Of a stretch of DNA of 64,000 nucleotides, positions 7,955 to 16,945 are shown one piece after another. The notes under the pieces were generated by a model. The model did not search any database and was not told where the DNA came from. It was given only the letters and a program-made list of their open reading frames with translations. The number at the start of each line of letters is the position of its first letter. The stretch's first letter is position 1. Source of the DNA: Gemmatimonadaceae bacterium. Lineage in GTDB: Bacteria; Gemmatimonadota; Gemmatimonadetes; Gemmatimonadales; Gemmatimonadaceae. Location: the NCBI GenBank assembly GCA_020851035.1, contig JADZDM010000025.1:1-64000 (forward strand), given 5' to 3'. The position numbers and the translations under genes were made by a program.

Positions 7955-9286
7955 TCAGTTGCCGCCGCCGAGGTTGAAGAAGTCGAGGCGCGGGTTCACC
8001 ACGTTGTTGTAGATCGAGCCGAAGCTGTACGACAGGCCGGTGAACACGAAGACGTTGTAGTTGCTGGCCAGCGCCCGCTGCTGCGTCAGGATCTGCTCCG
8101 GTGTCTGCCCCTCGGCCGCGAGGAAGATCTGGTCCCGGATCAGCGAGGCGCCGCCGCCGAGGTTGAGCGAGAGCCCCTTGACCAGGTTGAGGTTCACCGA
8201 GCCGTTGGTGCCGAGGTTCCACTTGCGCAGCTCCGGCAGGTAGCTCGCATAGCGGACGCTGACGTTCACGCTGCCCCAGCTCTGGCGCACGTCGGATCCC
8301 ACCACCAGCTCCTGCTGCATCCGCCACTCGCTGAGTCGCCCGAAGATGGTCGAGTCCTTCCAGCGGAAGTAGCGGGGCCCGACGCCATAGGAGATCGCGA
8401 CCTGCCGGCTGGTGGCCTGCTTCCACGGGAAGAGGTTGTACTCGATGACCGGCGCCGCGCGCCACGCCAGCGCGGTGTTGGTGAACTCACTGAAGCCGAT
8501 GTTGGTCAGCAGGCCGGCCGAGAGGCGCGGGCCGAGCGCCTTCACGGCGCGCGCGAAGAACACGCCGTTGCGGATGGTGTTGGTGACGATCGTCGAATCG
8601 TCGATCTCGAACTTGTTGTAGCGCATGCTCTGGTTCCAGCCGAAGCGCAGGGCGTTCCGCTCCGTCACGCGGCGCACGCGGATGTCGGCATCCACGTTGG
8701 CGAAGGTCTGGCGCGACTCGGTGCTCATGAAGCCGCTGGACTGCACCTGCAGCACGACGTAGTTCCAGCGGTCGCGCACCGGCGGGCCCGCGGCGGTGCG
8801 GCCGGCCGGCGGCGCGTCGTAGACCACGCGCAGCCGCTGGGCCACTGCGGAAGTGCGCACGTATGGCACCAGCAGCAGCGAGAAGGCCGACGAGAGCCGG
8901 CGACGCACACCGTCCTCCGACTCGTTGGGCACCGTGTTCACCACCGTGGTGTCCGCGCGCCCGTCGTATCGCCCGCGCCCGATGGCGGTGACGGTGTACT
9001 GGAAGGCGCCGCTGCCGGTCTGGATCGTCGTCACCAGGAACTGCACGTCCGCGAAGAGGCGGTCGCGGATCCAGCTCACGAACGGGACGTCCACGACGAA
9101 GAAGTCCGTCGCGCAGCCGAGCGTGGTGTCGCCCCGGCAGTCGAGGAAGACCTTCAGCGCCTCGCTGGCGGCGGCCGGTGGCCGGGTGGAGTCGGGCGGG
9201 GTGCCCTGCGCGTGCATCGCCGCGGGGAGGAGCGTGAGCGCCAGCGCGACGCGCCGGAGGAGGTGACCTGCGCGAGTGACCGGCAT
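7955..9286 (-). CDS. Outer-membrane beta-barrel protein, unknown function
   Basis: A protein of 443 residues. The signal peptide (MPVTRAGHLLRRVALALTLL...) ends at AMHAQ. The C-terminal two thirds consist of alternating hydrophobic strands such as VAISYGVGPRYFRW, VNVSVRYASYLPEL, LSLNLGGGASL and VFVFTGLSYSFG, typical of an outer-membrane barrel. The N-terminal part contains two Cys (CRGDTTLGC in part) in a possible periplasmic domain. No family was recognised. The start was chosen at the ATG of the signal peptide. A 235-nt intergenic stretch separates it from the divergent hldD; a TAGATT there could be a -10 box, but no convincing -35 was found. Confidence 0.65.
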   Translation of the reverse strand: MPVTRAGHLLRRVALALTLLPAAMHAQGTPPDSTRPPAAASEALKVFLDCRGDTTLGCATDFFVVDVPFVSWIRDRLFADVQFLVTTIQTGSGAFQYTVTAIGRGRYDGRADTTVVNTVPNESEDGVRRRLSSAFSLLLVPYVRTSAVAQRLRVVYDAPPAGRTAAGPPVRDRWNYVVLQVQSSGFMSTESRQTFANVDADIRVRRVTERNALRFGWNQSMRYNKFEIDDSTIVTNTIRNGVFFARAVKALGPRLSAGLLTNIGFSEFTNTALAWRAAPVIEYNLFPWKQATSRQVAISYGVGPRYFRWKDSTIFGRLSEWRMQQELVVGSDVRQSWGSVNVSVRYASYLPELRKWNLGTNGSVNLNLVKGLSLNLGGGASLIRDQIFLAAEGQTPEQILTQQRALASNYNVFVFTGLSYSFGSIYNNVVNPRLDFFNLGGGN

Positions 9287-9521
9287 GCGGCGGGGAGGCG
9301 GGCGGTGGCGATGCAGCGGCGTTGGGCCTGCCGGTGCTTTGACACACCAGGCCCGGCAAAGGTTTCGCCGCGGACGCACGGGCGGTAGGGCGCGCGAAGT
9401 GCAGCGCGCCGGCCGGTGGGAAGTCGCGGCGATCGACTGCACCCCGAACTTCGATTGCACGCCACTAGATTGCGGCTCCCGCCGCGCCCCCTGCACCCGT
9501 CCCACTCCCGACCCGCCGTCC

Positions 9522-10520
9522 GTGTCCCGTCATCGCCTGATCGTCACCGGAGGCGCCGGCTTCATCGGCAGTGCCACCATCTGGCAGCTCAACAAGCTGG
9601 GGTACGACGACATCATCTGCGTCGATGCCCTGCGCAGCGGTGACAAGTGGCGGAACCTGGTGGGGCTGCGCATCACGGACGCGCTCCACAAGGACGAGTT
9701 CCTCGCCACGCTGCGCCGCAACTCGGGGGCGTTCCAGGCCGACACGGTGATCCACTTCGGCGCCTGCAGCGCCACCACCGAGCGGGACGCCGACTACCTG
9801 CTCGCGAACAACACGCACTACACCAGCGAGCTGTGCGAGTGGTCGCTGGCCCGCGACGCGCGCTTCATCTATGCCAGCAGCGGGGCGACCTACGGCGAGG
9901 CCGCCGGCGGCTTCGACGACGACCCGGCGCGCCTCGAGACGCTCGTGCCGCTCAACATGTACGGCTTCTCGAAGCACCTGTTCGACCTGCAGGCGGCGCG
10001 CACGGGGCTGCTGCAGCAGGTGGTGGGACTCAAGTTCTTCAACGTCTTCGGCCCCAACGAGTACCACAAGGGCGACATGATGAGCGTGGTCTGCAAGGCG
10101 CACCGGCAGATCAGCGAGAGCGGCGAGTTGCAGCTCTTCCAGTCGCACCGCAGCGGCATCGGTGATGGCGAGCAGCAGCGCGACTTCGTCTACGTGAAGG
10201 ACCTCACGGCGGTCGTCGCCTGGCTGGTTGCCGCACCGCACGTGCACGGCCTCTTCAACCTCGGCACCGGCAGGGCGCGCACCTGGAATGCGCTCGCACA
10301 CGCCGTCTTTGCCGCCATGCAGCGCACGCCGCAGATCCGGTACGTGCCGATGCCCGAGTCCATCCGGGACCGCTACCAGTACTTCACGCAGGCGTCGATG
10401 GCGCGGCTCGCGGCGGCCGGCTGCCCGGTGAAGTTCACCCCGCTCGAGGACGCCGTCGCCGACTACGTCACGAACTACCTCGCCCGGGACGAGGCCACCC
10501 TTGGCGTCGTGGGGAGCTGA
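9522..10520 (+). CDS. hldD: ADP-L-glycero-D-manno-heptose-6-epimerase
   Basis: A protein of 332 residues starting at GTG. It is a short-chain dehydrogenase/epimerase with the nucleotide-binding motif GGAGFIGS near the N-terminus, the catalytic YGFSK motif, and the HldD signature segments FFNVFGPNEYHKG and QQRDFVYVKD. It converts ADP-D-glycero-D-manno-heptose to the L,D form for the inner core of lipopolysaccharide, which implies an outer membrane. No other heptose gene is nearby. Confidence 0.93.
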   Translation: MSRHRLIVTGGAGFIGSATIWQLNKLGYDDIICVDALRSGDKWRNLVGLRITDALHKDEFLATLRRNSGAFQADTVIHFGACSATTERDADYLLANNTHYTSELCEWSLARDARFIYASSGATYGEAAGGFDDDPARLETLVPLNMYGFSKHLFDLQAARTGLLQQVVGLKFFNVFGPNEYHKGDMMSVVCKAHRQISESGELQLFQSHRSGIGDGEQQRDFVYVKDLTAVVAWLVAAPHVHGLFNLGTGRARTWNALAHAVFAAMQRTPQIRYVPMPESIRDRYQYFTQASMARLAAAGCPVKFTPLEDAVADYVTNYLARDEATLGVVGS

Positions 10521-10539
10521 GCCCGCCGGCCCGGCTCAG
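10517..10539. terminator. Bidirectional hairpin between convergent genes
   Basis: CTGAGCC and GGCTCAG form a 7-bp stem. The left arm contains the hldD stop codon and the right arm the stop codon of the convergent small gene, so both genes end inside one hairpin. Confidence 0.6.
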
Positions 10540-10979
10540 TGTCCCTGGGTGTCCAGCGGGAGCAGGAACGGCGTGAGCGTGGTCGCCTGATCGAATCCCG
10601 CGGCCGCCACGACCTGTCGCAGCACGGTCAGCTCGCACTCGCTGTAGTCGCGGGACGTGATCGCGAAGCAGTCGCGGAACAGCGTGTCGGGGAGCCCCGC
10701 GCGGACCGGCTGCCGCGCGCCGGCGCGGTCCGCGTAGATCTCGAAGTCGAACGTCCAGGGGCCGATCGTGAGCCGGATCAGGACCCGGTCGGAATCGCAG
10801 TCCTGGAAGAGCTGCCCCCGGTGCAGCATCTGCTGCACCCACAGCGCGGCCAGCCGGCCGTGGTCGCCATCGCTGCGGAAGAGCGCGTCGGCCGCTTCCC
10901 GCAGGTGCCATCCATACCGCCGGGCGAACGTCAACCGCACGTCCGTGCTCTCGTCACTGAGTTCGTCGAGTGGCCACAT
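10536..10979 (-). CDS. Hypothetical protein
   Basis: A protein of 147 residues from MWPLDELSDE. It is soluble, with no signal or membrane segment, and has mixed alpha/beta character (RLTIGPWTFDFEIYADRAG). The frame remains open to an ATG at 11036, giving 166 residues; that extension (MHVGGTQWSIGLHPNPIPP) is less protein-like. No family was recognised. The 298 nt between this start and the next gene hold no clear gene; they include somewhat AT-richer stretches that may contain the divergent promoters, but no convincing -35/-10 pair was found. Confidence 0.55.
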   Translation of the reverse strand: MWPLDELSDESTDVRLTFARRYGWHLREAADALFRSDGDHGRLAALWVQQMLHRGQLFQDCDSDRVLIRLTIGPWTFDFEIYADRAGARQPVRAGLPDTLFRDCFAITSRDYSECELTVLRQVVAAAGFDQATTLTPFLLPLDTQGH

Positions 10980-11277
10980 CGGAGGGATTGGGTTGGGATG
11001 CAACCCGATACTCCATTGTGTACCACCAACGTGCAATAGGGACGGTTACGGGCACGCGTGTACAGGTTTCGTGAAGTTGGAAGGAAGACGCGCCGATGAG
11101 ACTGCCGTAAACTGTTTCGTACCTTGCACTTATGGGATGTAGTCGATTGCCGTACAGTGCGGGAGGTGCTGCCGAGACATCACGGCGCTGCGACGGATGA
11201 GCGTGAATCTGCGCGGGAGGCCTGTGCCGGCCCGCCGCCTTGCGCCGGACCAGTGCGTGCGGCACCGTCCCTCCATC

Positions 11278-12507
11278 ATGCCCACCTCATTGACGCGTGC
11301 CCTCCTCATCGGCCTGGTGCTGCTTGCCGCCCGGCTGCCCGCGCAGTCGACCGCGCCCGCCGTCCGGCCCGGCATCACGGTACTGGTCACCGACTCGATC
11401 CACCTGATCCGCGGCAAGCGCGTCGGACTCATCACCAATCACACCGGGCGTGACGCAGCCGGCGTCAGCAGCATCGACCTGCTGGCCCGCGCGCCGGGGG
11501 TGCGGCTCACCGCGCTCTACGGTCCCGAGCACGGATTGCGCGGCGTGGCCGAGGCGGGGGAGCACGTCGCCTCGTCGGTGGACAGCGCCACCGGGGTGCA
11601 GGTCTTCTCGCTGTACGGTGCGACGCGCGCGCCCACGGCGGAGATGCTCGCCGGCATCGACGTGCTCGTCTACGACATCCAGGATGTGGGTTCGCGCACC
11701 TACACCTACCCGTGGACCATGGCGCTGTCGGCCGACGCGGCGGGGAAGCGCGGCATCCCGTTCATCGTCTGCGACCGCCCCGTGCCCGTGCGTGGCGATG
11801 TCACCGCCGGCGCGATCCTCGACACCGCATACCGGTCCTTCATCGGCCAGTATCCGGTGGCGCTGCGGTACGCGCTGACGCCCGCCGAGCTGCTCCGGCA
11901 CCTCGTGCGCACGGGACAGGTGCACGCCACCGTGCAGGTCGCGCCGCTCCAGGGCTGGCGCCGCAGCATGTGGTACGACGAGACCGGCCTGCCCTGGATT
12001 GCGCCGTCGCCGAACCTGAAGTCACTCGACGCCGCGCTGCTCTACACCGGCACGGTGTTCGTGGAGGGCACGAACATGAGCGAAGGACGCGGCACCGATG
12101 CGCCGTTCCAGCTCGTGGGCGCGCCCTGGCTCACCGATGCCGGCCGGATCGCGTCGGAGCTGAACGCACTGCGCCTGCCGGGCGTGCGCTTCGATTCCGT
12201 CACGCGCGCCATCGCCAAGGGGCAGAAGCACGGCGAGCTCACGATCCCGATGGTGTACGTGGCGGTGACCGACCGGAACGCCATCGATCCCGTGCGCGTG
12301 GGCGTGGAACTGCTGGCGAGCATCCAGCGCCGCCATCCACGGGACCTCACCTGGCGCGATGCGTTCCTGGCCAAGCTGGCCGGCACCACGGCGTTGCGGC
12401 GCGCCATTCCGGGTACGCCGCGGGCGCGAACGGCCTTGCTCGCGAGCTGGCGCGCGCAGGCCGCGCGGTTCGCGACCTCGTCACAGCCCGACCTGTTGTA
12501 CCGCTGA
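11278..12507 (+). CDS. Secreted DUF1343 protein, NamZ-like exo-beta-N-acetylmuramidase
   Basis: A protein of 409 residues. The signal peptide MPTSLTRALLIGLVLLAARLPAQ precedes a DUF1343 domain covering almost all the rest. Family signatures include GLITNHTGRD, LYGPEHGLRG, VYDIQDVGSRTYTY, FIVCDRPVPV and EGTNMSEGRGT. Characterised members (NamZ) remove N-acetylmuramic acid from non-reducing ends of peptidoglycan fragments in cell-wall recycling, so that is the expected role. The start is the ATG of the signal peptide. The stop codon lies within the first unit of a tandem repeat array. Confidence 0.85.
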   Translation: MPTSLTRALLIGLVLLAARLPAQSTAPAVRPGITVLVTDSIHLIRGKRVGLITNHTGRDAAGVSSIDLLARAPGVRLTALYGPEHGLRGVAEAGEHVASSVDSATGVQVFSLYGATRAPTAEMLAGIDVLVYDIQDVGSRTYTYPWTMALSADAAGKRGIPFIVCDRPVPVRGDVTAGAILDTAYRSFIGQYPVALRYALTPAELLRHLVRTGQVHATVQVAPLQGWRRSMWYDETGLPWIAPSPNLKSLDAALLYTGTVFVEGTNMSEGRGTDAPFQLVGAPWLTDAGRIASELNALRLPGVRFDSVTRAIAKGQKHGELTIPMVYVAVTDRNAIDPVRVGVELLASIQRRHPRDLTWRDAFLAKLAGTTALRRAIPGTPRARTALLASWRAQAARFATSSQPDLLYR

Positions 12508-12720
12508 TCGCTGCCGCGACTCTGTCCCCCGGCCGGGTGCGCGACTCAGAGTCGTTTGCGGGTGGATCGCTGCCGCGACTCTGTCCCCGGGCCGGGTGCA
12601 TGACTCAGAGTCGTTTGGGGGTGGATCGCTCCCGCGACTCTGTCCCCGGGCCGGGTGAATGACTCAGAGTCGCGGGCGGGTGCCTGACTCAGAGTCCGAC
12701 CGATCCAGAGTCCGACCGAT
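12506..12720. repeat. Tandem array of a 59-bp hairpin repeat
   Basis: Three units start at 12506, 12565 and 12624, exactly 59 bp apart, and are followed by decayed partial copies to about 12720. Each unit contains CGACTCTG and, about 22 nt later, its reverse complement CAGAGTCG, so each can form a hairpin. The right arm itself lies within the near-palindrome GACTCAGAGTC. The array fills most of the gap between the convergent DUF1343 and DUF411 genes and may also act as a terminator. Confidence 0.85.
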
Positions 12721-12752
12721 CGAGCCCGACGGCTCCGGCGATGCGACCCCGC

Positions 12753-13238
12753 TCAGGCCTGCGATCGGCCCATGCGCGTCGCGTACACCGACGTCCGACG
12801 GTCACGCCCCAGGGCGATCACGTCGTAGCGCACGGGATCGGGCCCCTCCATGCCCGGCGACCCGGACGGCATGCCGGGCACGAACAGCCCCACCAGCGCC
12901 GGTCGTTCGGTGAGCACCTTCCGCACCAGGTCCGGCGGCACGTGCCCTTCGAACAGGTAGCCCCCCACCACACCGGTGTGGCAGGACGCGAGCGCGTCGG
13001 GCACGCCGAGTGACGACTTCACGGCGGCCAGGTTCGGCGTGTCACGCACGTCGACCGCGAAGCCGGCCCGCTGCATGGCGCGGTTCCACGCCGTGCAGCA
13101 GCCGCACGAGGGATCCTTGTAGACCGTCACCCGCGTCGCTGGCGGCTGCGCCGCGAGGTGGGACGGGAGCAGGGAGGCGGCACCGGCCAGCAGGGCGGCC
13201 CGCGTCACGAAGGCGCGTCGGCTGATGGAGTCAGGCAT
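12753..13238 (-). CDS. DUF411 metal-binding protein with Tat-type signal
   Basis: A protein of 161 residues. SRRAFVTRAALLAG near the N-terminus resembles a twin-arginine export signal and ends near HLAAQ. The DUF411 domain follows, with VYKDPSCGCCTAW, whose CxCC cluster probably binds a metal such as copper, and later SCHTGVVGGYLFEGHVP. It is the last gene of a minus-strand run after the glycosyltransferase and crcB, 25 nt downstream of the crcB stop. The metal and the physiological role are not shown by the sequence. Confidence 0.85.
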   Translation of the reverse strand: MPDSISRRAFVTRAALLAGAASLLPSHLAAQPPATRVTVYKDPSCGCCTAWNRAMQRAGFAVDVRDTPNLAAVKSSLGVPDALASCHTGVVGGYLFEGHVPPDLVRKVLTERPALVGLFVPGMPSGSPGMEGPDPVRYDVIALGRDRRTSVYATRMGRSQA

Positions 13239-13263
13239 GCCGGAACATAGCGCGCCCGCCCGG

Positions 13264-13650
13264 CTACCTCGACAGCGTCCTGCCGAGCGCGAGGCCGGCC
13301 AGCATCGCCCCGACCCCCAGCACGATGCTCAGCGTCGCGTACGTCGTGACCATCGTCGTGCGCCCCTGCTCCAGCCCCTCGACGATGTCCATCGAGAAGG
13401 CCGAGAAGGTCGTGAAGCCCCCGCACAGGCCGGTGGTGATCAGCAGCCGCGTCTGGTCGCTCATCGCGCCCTGCAGGCCCATGCGCATCGCGATGCCGAA
13501 CACGAACGAGCCCACGACGTTCACCAGCAGCACGCCCAGCGGAAACCCCGCGGTCACGTGCCGGGCCGTGAGCGAGACGAGGATCGCGCGCAGCGCACCA
13601 CCAACCGCGCTGCCCGCGGCCACGACCAGGATCGACTGCAGCGGCGGCAT
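13264..13650 (-). CDS. crcB: Fluoride efflux channel CrcB/Fluc
   Basis: A protein of 128 residues with four membrane helices. The family signatures GGALRAI, FPLGVLLVNVVGSFVFG and TTGLCGGFTTFSAFS are all present. It exports fluoride as a dual-topology dimer. The start overlaps the glycosyltransferase stop (TGATG), so translation is coupled. No fluoride riboswitch was found upstream of this run of genes. Confidence 0.93.
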   Translation of the reverse strand: MPPLQSILVVAAGSAVGGALRAILVSLTARHVTAGFPLGVLLVNVVGSFVFGIAMRMGLQGAMSDQTRLLITTGLCGGFTTFSAFSMDIVEGLEQGRTTMVTTYATLSIVLGVGAMLAGLALGRTLSR

Positions 13651-14891
13651 CAGGCCGGCACCACGGTGTCCTGCTCGTATTGCCGCGTGCGCCACTGGCG
13701 CGGACGCTTCAGCGACGACAGCACGATGCGGATCGCCGCCAGCGGATCGGCTGTGAACGACAGCCAGAACGTCCAGTGCCGCTCGGCGTACGAGCCCTTC
13801 AGCCCGAACGTCAGCAGCACGCGGATCGTCAGCAATGCCACGTTGGTCCAGAACCATGCGGCGCCGACACCGCCGGCGCGCCACTCCGGCACGTGCGCCA
13901 GGAGCCCGAGGAGCACCGACGGCAGCGGCAGGAACTGCGTCAGCAGCACGAAGCAGACATCGCCGAACTGCACCAGCGGCGTGGTGCCGTCCTTCAGGTC
14001 GATCGAGCGGCCCCATTCGCGCCACATCTGCCCGATACCGTTGTAGGCGCGCACCCCGATGATGCGGGCGCCATCCAGGAAGCCCACGCGGGCGCCGTTG
14101 CGCGCCATGTGCCGCGCCAGCGTGACGTCGTCGCACCAGCTCCGCCGCGCGCTGCTGTACCCGCCGTTGGCCAGCAGCGTGGCCCGCTTCGCGAGGAAGC
14201 ACTGGCCGTTGGCCATCACGCGGTCCGGCGCCGGCGCGCGCTCGCCGGCAGCGCCGAAGCGGTACACCAGCGTCACCAGCATCGCCGGCTGCAACCACTG
14301 CTCCGCCACCGTCATCTGGTTGAATCGCGGCGCGAAGCTGACCGCGTCGTATCCCATCGCATCCGCGGCGTCCACGGCCGCCGCCACCAGGCCCGGCTGC
14401 GGCGTGGTGTCGGCATCGATACCCAGCACCCACTCCCCCTTCGCGTGCCGCAGGCCGTGCTCCAGCGCCCAGACCTTGCCCACCCACTCCGGCGGGAGCG
14501 GGTCGTCGTGCATCGGCACGATGCGCGGGTCCTGCGCGGCGGCGGCCTGGATCAGCGCCCAGGTCCCGTCGGTGGAGCGGCTGTCGACGATCAGCGCCTC
14601 CAGCATCGCGGGCCCCTGCGCGCGCAGGCCGTCCAGGCAGGGGCCGATGCGGTGCACCTCGTCCAGGCTGGTGACCACCACCGTGACGCGGCCGGCGTGG
14701 GCGTTGCCGGTCAGCGGCGGGATCGGCGGCCGGCGGGTCCGGCCCGGCAGCAGGCGGAGCACCAGCAGCAGGGTGGCGCACCCCTGCAGGACGACCAGGG
14801 AGGCGAGCACAGCGGAGGCAAGGGTCACAGGGCGAATGTGGTCGATCCCGCCGGCGATTGGCAGGGGGAACTTCCGCGCCGCGTCCGGCAT
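13650..14891 (-). CDS. Family 2 glycosyltransferase (HpnB/CruC-like)
   Basis: A protein of 413 residues. An N-terminal hydrophobic anchor (LASAVLASLVVLQGCATLLLVL) is followed by a GT-A domain with VTVVVTSLDE, LIVDSRSTDGT and the DAD metal motif in VLGIDADTTP. LPPEWVGKVWALEHGL resembles hopanoid-associated HpnB and carotenoid glycosyltransferase CruC. Two or three membrane segments lie near the C-terminus. It probably glycosylates a lipid at the inner membrane, but the acceptor is unknown. It is coupled to crcB by a TGATG overlap, a pairing without an obvious functional link. Confidence 0.75.
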   Translation of the reverse strand: MPDAARKFPLPIAGGIDHIRPVTLASAVLASLVVLQGCATLLLVLRLLPGRTRRPPIPPLTGNAHAGRVTVVVTSLDEVHRIGPCLDGLRAQGPAMLEALIVDSRSTDGTWALIQAAAAQDPRIVPMHDDPLPPEWVGKVWALEHGLRHAKGEWVLGIDADTTPQPGLVAAAVDAADAMGYDAVSFAPRFNQMTVAEQWLQPAMLVTLVYRFGAAGERAPAPDRVMANGQCFLAKRATLLANGGYSSARRSWCDDVTLARHMARNGARVGFLDGARIIGVRAYNGIGQMWREWGRSIDLKDGTTPLVQFGDVCFVLLTQFLPLPSVLLGLLAHVPEWRAGGVGAAWFWTNVALLTIRVLLTFGLKGSYAERHWTFWLSFTADPLAAIRIVLSSLKRPRQWRTRQYEQDTVVPA

Positions 14892-14959
14892 ACCTTTGTC
14901 GCTGCGCCAGCGCCTGCCCGCGCCGTGCGGCTCACCCCATTCACACAGGTTCGGATTCC

Positions 14960-15556
14960 ATGCGTCGTCTCCTCACGCTTTCGGCCGTTCTCCTCACCAC
15001 TGCCGCTCCGGCGCTCGCCCAGGGTGGCATGACCATGGCGGCACCGGCCGGCGGCCGGATGTCCGTCGCGCCGTCGGCCCGCGGTCGTGCGGTCATGGAC
15101 ATCTCCACCGGCGTCCGCGGTGCGGCGCCGCTGAAGGTCACGATCGACTACGGCCAGCCGTTTGCGCGCGGCCGTGCCGTCGAGGGCGGACTGATCCCGA
15201 ACGGCGAGGTCTGGCGCACGGGTGCCAACTCCGCCACCTCGCTCACCACCGACGTGACGCTCCGCATCGGCACCCTCACTGTGCCGAAGGGGTCGTACAC
15301 GCTGTTCACGCTGTGGACGCCGGCGGCCGGCATGCAGCTCATCGTGAACAAGCAGACTGGCCAGTGGGGCACCGAGTACAAGCCGGACATGGACCTCGGC
15401 CGCGCGCCGATGACGGCGAAGACCCTCGCCGACGCCCGTGATGCCTTCACGATCGTGCTCGAGCCGACGCCGGCCACCGCTGGTCCGGCAGCGGGCGTGC
15501 TTCGCCTGACGTGGGGCCGGACCGAGTTCTCGGTGCCGGTGACCGCCGTTCCCTGA
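14960..15556 (+). CDS. Exported DUF2911 protein
   Basis: A protein of 198 residues with a clear signal peptide (MRRLLTLSAVLLTTAAPALAQ). The mature part is a DUF2911 domain, with IDYGQPFARGR, VWRTGANSATSLTTD and GSYTLFTLWTP. The family is common in Bacteroidota and Gemmatimonadota and has no established function. It is transcribed divergently from the glycosyltransferase and followed by a strong hairpin. Confidence 0.82.
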   Translation: MRRLLTLSAVLLTTAAPALAQGGMTMAAPAGGRMSVAPSARGRAVMDISTGVRGAAPLKVTIDYGQPFARGRAVEGGLIPNGEVWRTGANSATSLTTDVTLRIGTLTVPKGSYTLFTLWTPAAGMQLIVNKQTGQWGTEYKPDMDLGRAPMTAKTLADARDAFTIVLEPTPATAGPAAGVLRLTWGRTEFSVPVTAVP

Positions 15557-15568
15557 CCGGCTGACCGC

Positions 15569-15592
15569 GGTCCCGCCCCACGTGGCGGGACC
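15569..15592 (+). terminator. Hairpin terminator after the DUF2911 gene
   Basis: A perfect 9-bp stem (GGTCCCGCC / GGCGGGACC) with a 6-nt loop begins 13 nt after the stop. There is no T tract. Confidence 0.6.
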
Positions 15593-15715
15593 TGACACTC
15601 CGCTGTCTGCCGAGCCGGCCTGACCGTGCCGGCGCGAGTGCCCCGGACCTGTGCCGCGACGCTATCTTCCGCGCCGTTGGCACAGGTCTTCGCATTCTCC
15701 GCCGCACCCACAGCC

Positions 15716-16861
15716 ATGTCGAATTCACGACTGCACAAGCTCCACGCTGCCGGCCAGAGCGTGTGGCTCGACTATATCGACCGGACCATCCTGTCCGAAG
15801 GCGGCCTCACCCGCCAGATCGCCGACGATGCCCTCACCGGCATGACGTCGAACCCCACCATCTTCGAGAAGGCGCTCGCCACCGGTACCGCCTACGACGC
15901 GCAGCTCGCCGCCGCACCGGAGCAGCTCACCCCCTGGCAGCTCTTCGAGCTCGTCGAGAGCGATGACGTGCGCACCGCCTGCGACCAGTTCCGCGCCGTC
16001 TACGAGCAGTCCGGCGGCACCGACGGATACGTGTCCATCGAGGTCTCGCCGAACGTGGCGCATGACGCCGATGCCACGGTCGAGGAGGCGCACCGGCTCT
16101 GGAAGCTGGTGAACCGTCCCAACGTGATGATCAAGGTGCCGGGCACCGAGGAAGGCTCGAAGGCGCTCCGTCGCCTGATCGCCGATGGCCTGAACGTGAA
16201 CGTCACGCTGCTTTTCGCCGTGGATGCCTACGCCCGCGTGATCGAGGCCTACCTGGCCGGCCTCGAGGACCGCGTGAAGGCCGGCGGTGACCTGCGCCGC
16301 GTGGCCAGCGTGGCCAGCTTCTTCATCAGCCGCGTGGACAGCGAGATCGACGCCCGCCTCGATGCGCTCATCGCCGGCGCCGACGACGCGGCACGCTCCC
16401 GCCTCGGCGCGCTCAAGGGCAAGGCCGCGGTCGCGAACGCGAAGCTCGCCTACGCGCTCTTCCAGCAGAAGTTCTCCGGCGCACGCTGGGAGGCGCTCCG
16501 CGCCCACGTCGCACGCGTGCAGCGCCCGCTGTGGGCCAGCACCAGTGCCAAGAACCCCGCCTACCGCGACGTGATGTACGTCGAGCAGCTCATCGGCCCC
16601 GACACGGTCAACACGATGCCGCCCGCCACGATCACCGCGTTTCAGGATCATGGCATCACTGCCCGCACCGTCGATGCCGGCGTGGACGAGGCACGTGAGT
16701 TGCTGCAGGCGCTGGCCAGTGAGGGCATCAGCATGCAGGCCGTCACCGACAAGCTGCTGGCCGAGGGACTCGCCAGCTTCCAGAAGTCGTTCGACACCCT
16801 GCTCGCCGGCCTCGAGACGAAGCTGCGCGCGCTCGGCCGCACCCCGGTGGCCACCGTCTGA
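15716..16861 (+). CDS. tal: Transaldolase
   Basis: A protein of 381 residues. It has the transaldolase signatures GGLTRQIADDALTGMTSNPT and NVMIKVPGTEEG, in which the Lys forms the Schiff base. The length fits the longer actinobacterial-type enzymes rather than the 220-residue form. It transfers a dihydroxyacetone unit in the non-oxidative pentose phosphate pathway. The start at ATG 15716 (MSNSRLHKL) is chosen over an extended frame that begins in non-coding sequence. Pyruvate kinase, glucose-6-phosphate isomerase and an aldolase lie a few kb downstream on the same strand. Confidence 0.93.
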   Translation: MSNSRLHKLHAAGQSVWLDYIDRTILSEGGLTRQIADDALTGMTSNPTIFEKALATGTAYDAQLAAAPEQLTPWQLFELVESDDVRTACDQFRAVYEQSGGTDGYVSIEVSPNVAHDADATVEEAHRLWKLVNRPNVMIKVPGTEEGSKALRRLIADGLNVNVTLLFAVDAYARVIEAYLAGLEDRVKAGGDLRRVASVASFFISRVDSEIDARLDALIAGADDAARSRLGALKGKAAVANAKLAYALFQQKFSGARWEALRAHVARVQRPLWASTSAKNPAYRDVMYVEQLIGPDTVNTMPPATITAFQDHGITARTVDAGVDEARELLQALASEGISMQAVTDKLLAEGLASFQKSFDTLLAGLETKLRALGRTPVATV

Positions 16862-16891
16862 CCCCTGTGCCTGCCGTGCCAACGCCCCAGT

Positions 16892-16920
16892 GAGGCTGCC
16901 CGCGACCTGCAGGCAGCCTC
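16892..16920 (+). terminator. Hairpin terminator after tal
   Basis: GAGGCTGCC and GGCAGCCTC form a perfect 9-bp stem with an 11-nt loop, 31 nt after the tal stop. Confidence 0.65.
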
Positions 16921-16945
16921 CGGCGCTTTCAGCCCATCGACCGGA

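Noticed and set aside
12753-14960. Fluoride riboswitch for crcB
   Set aside because: The leader upstream of this run is only 68 nt and shows no recognisable fluoride-riboswitch core.
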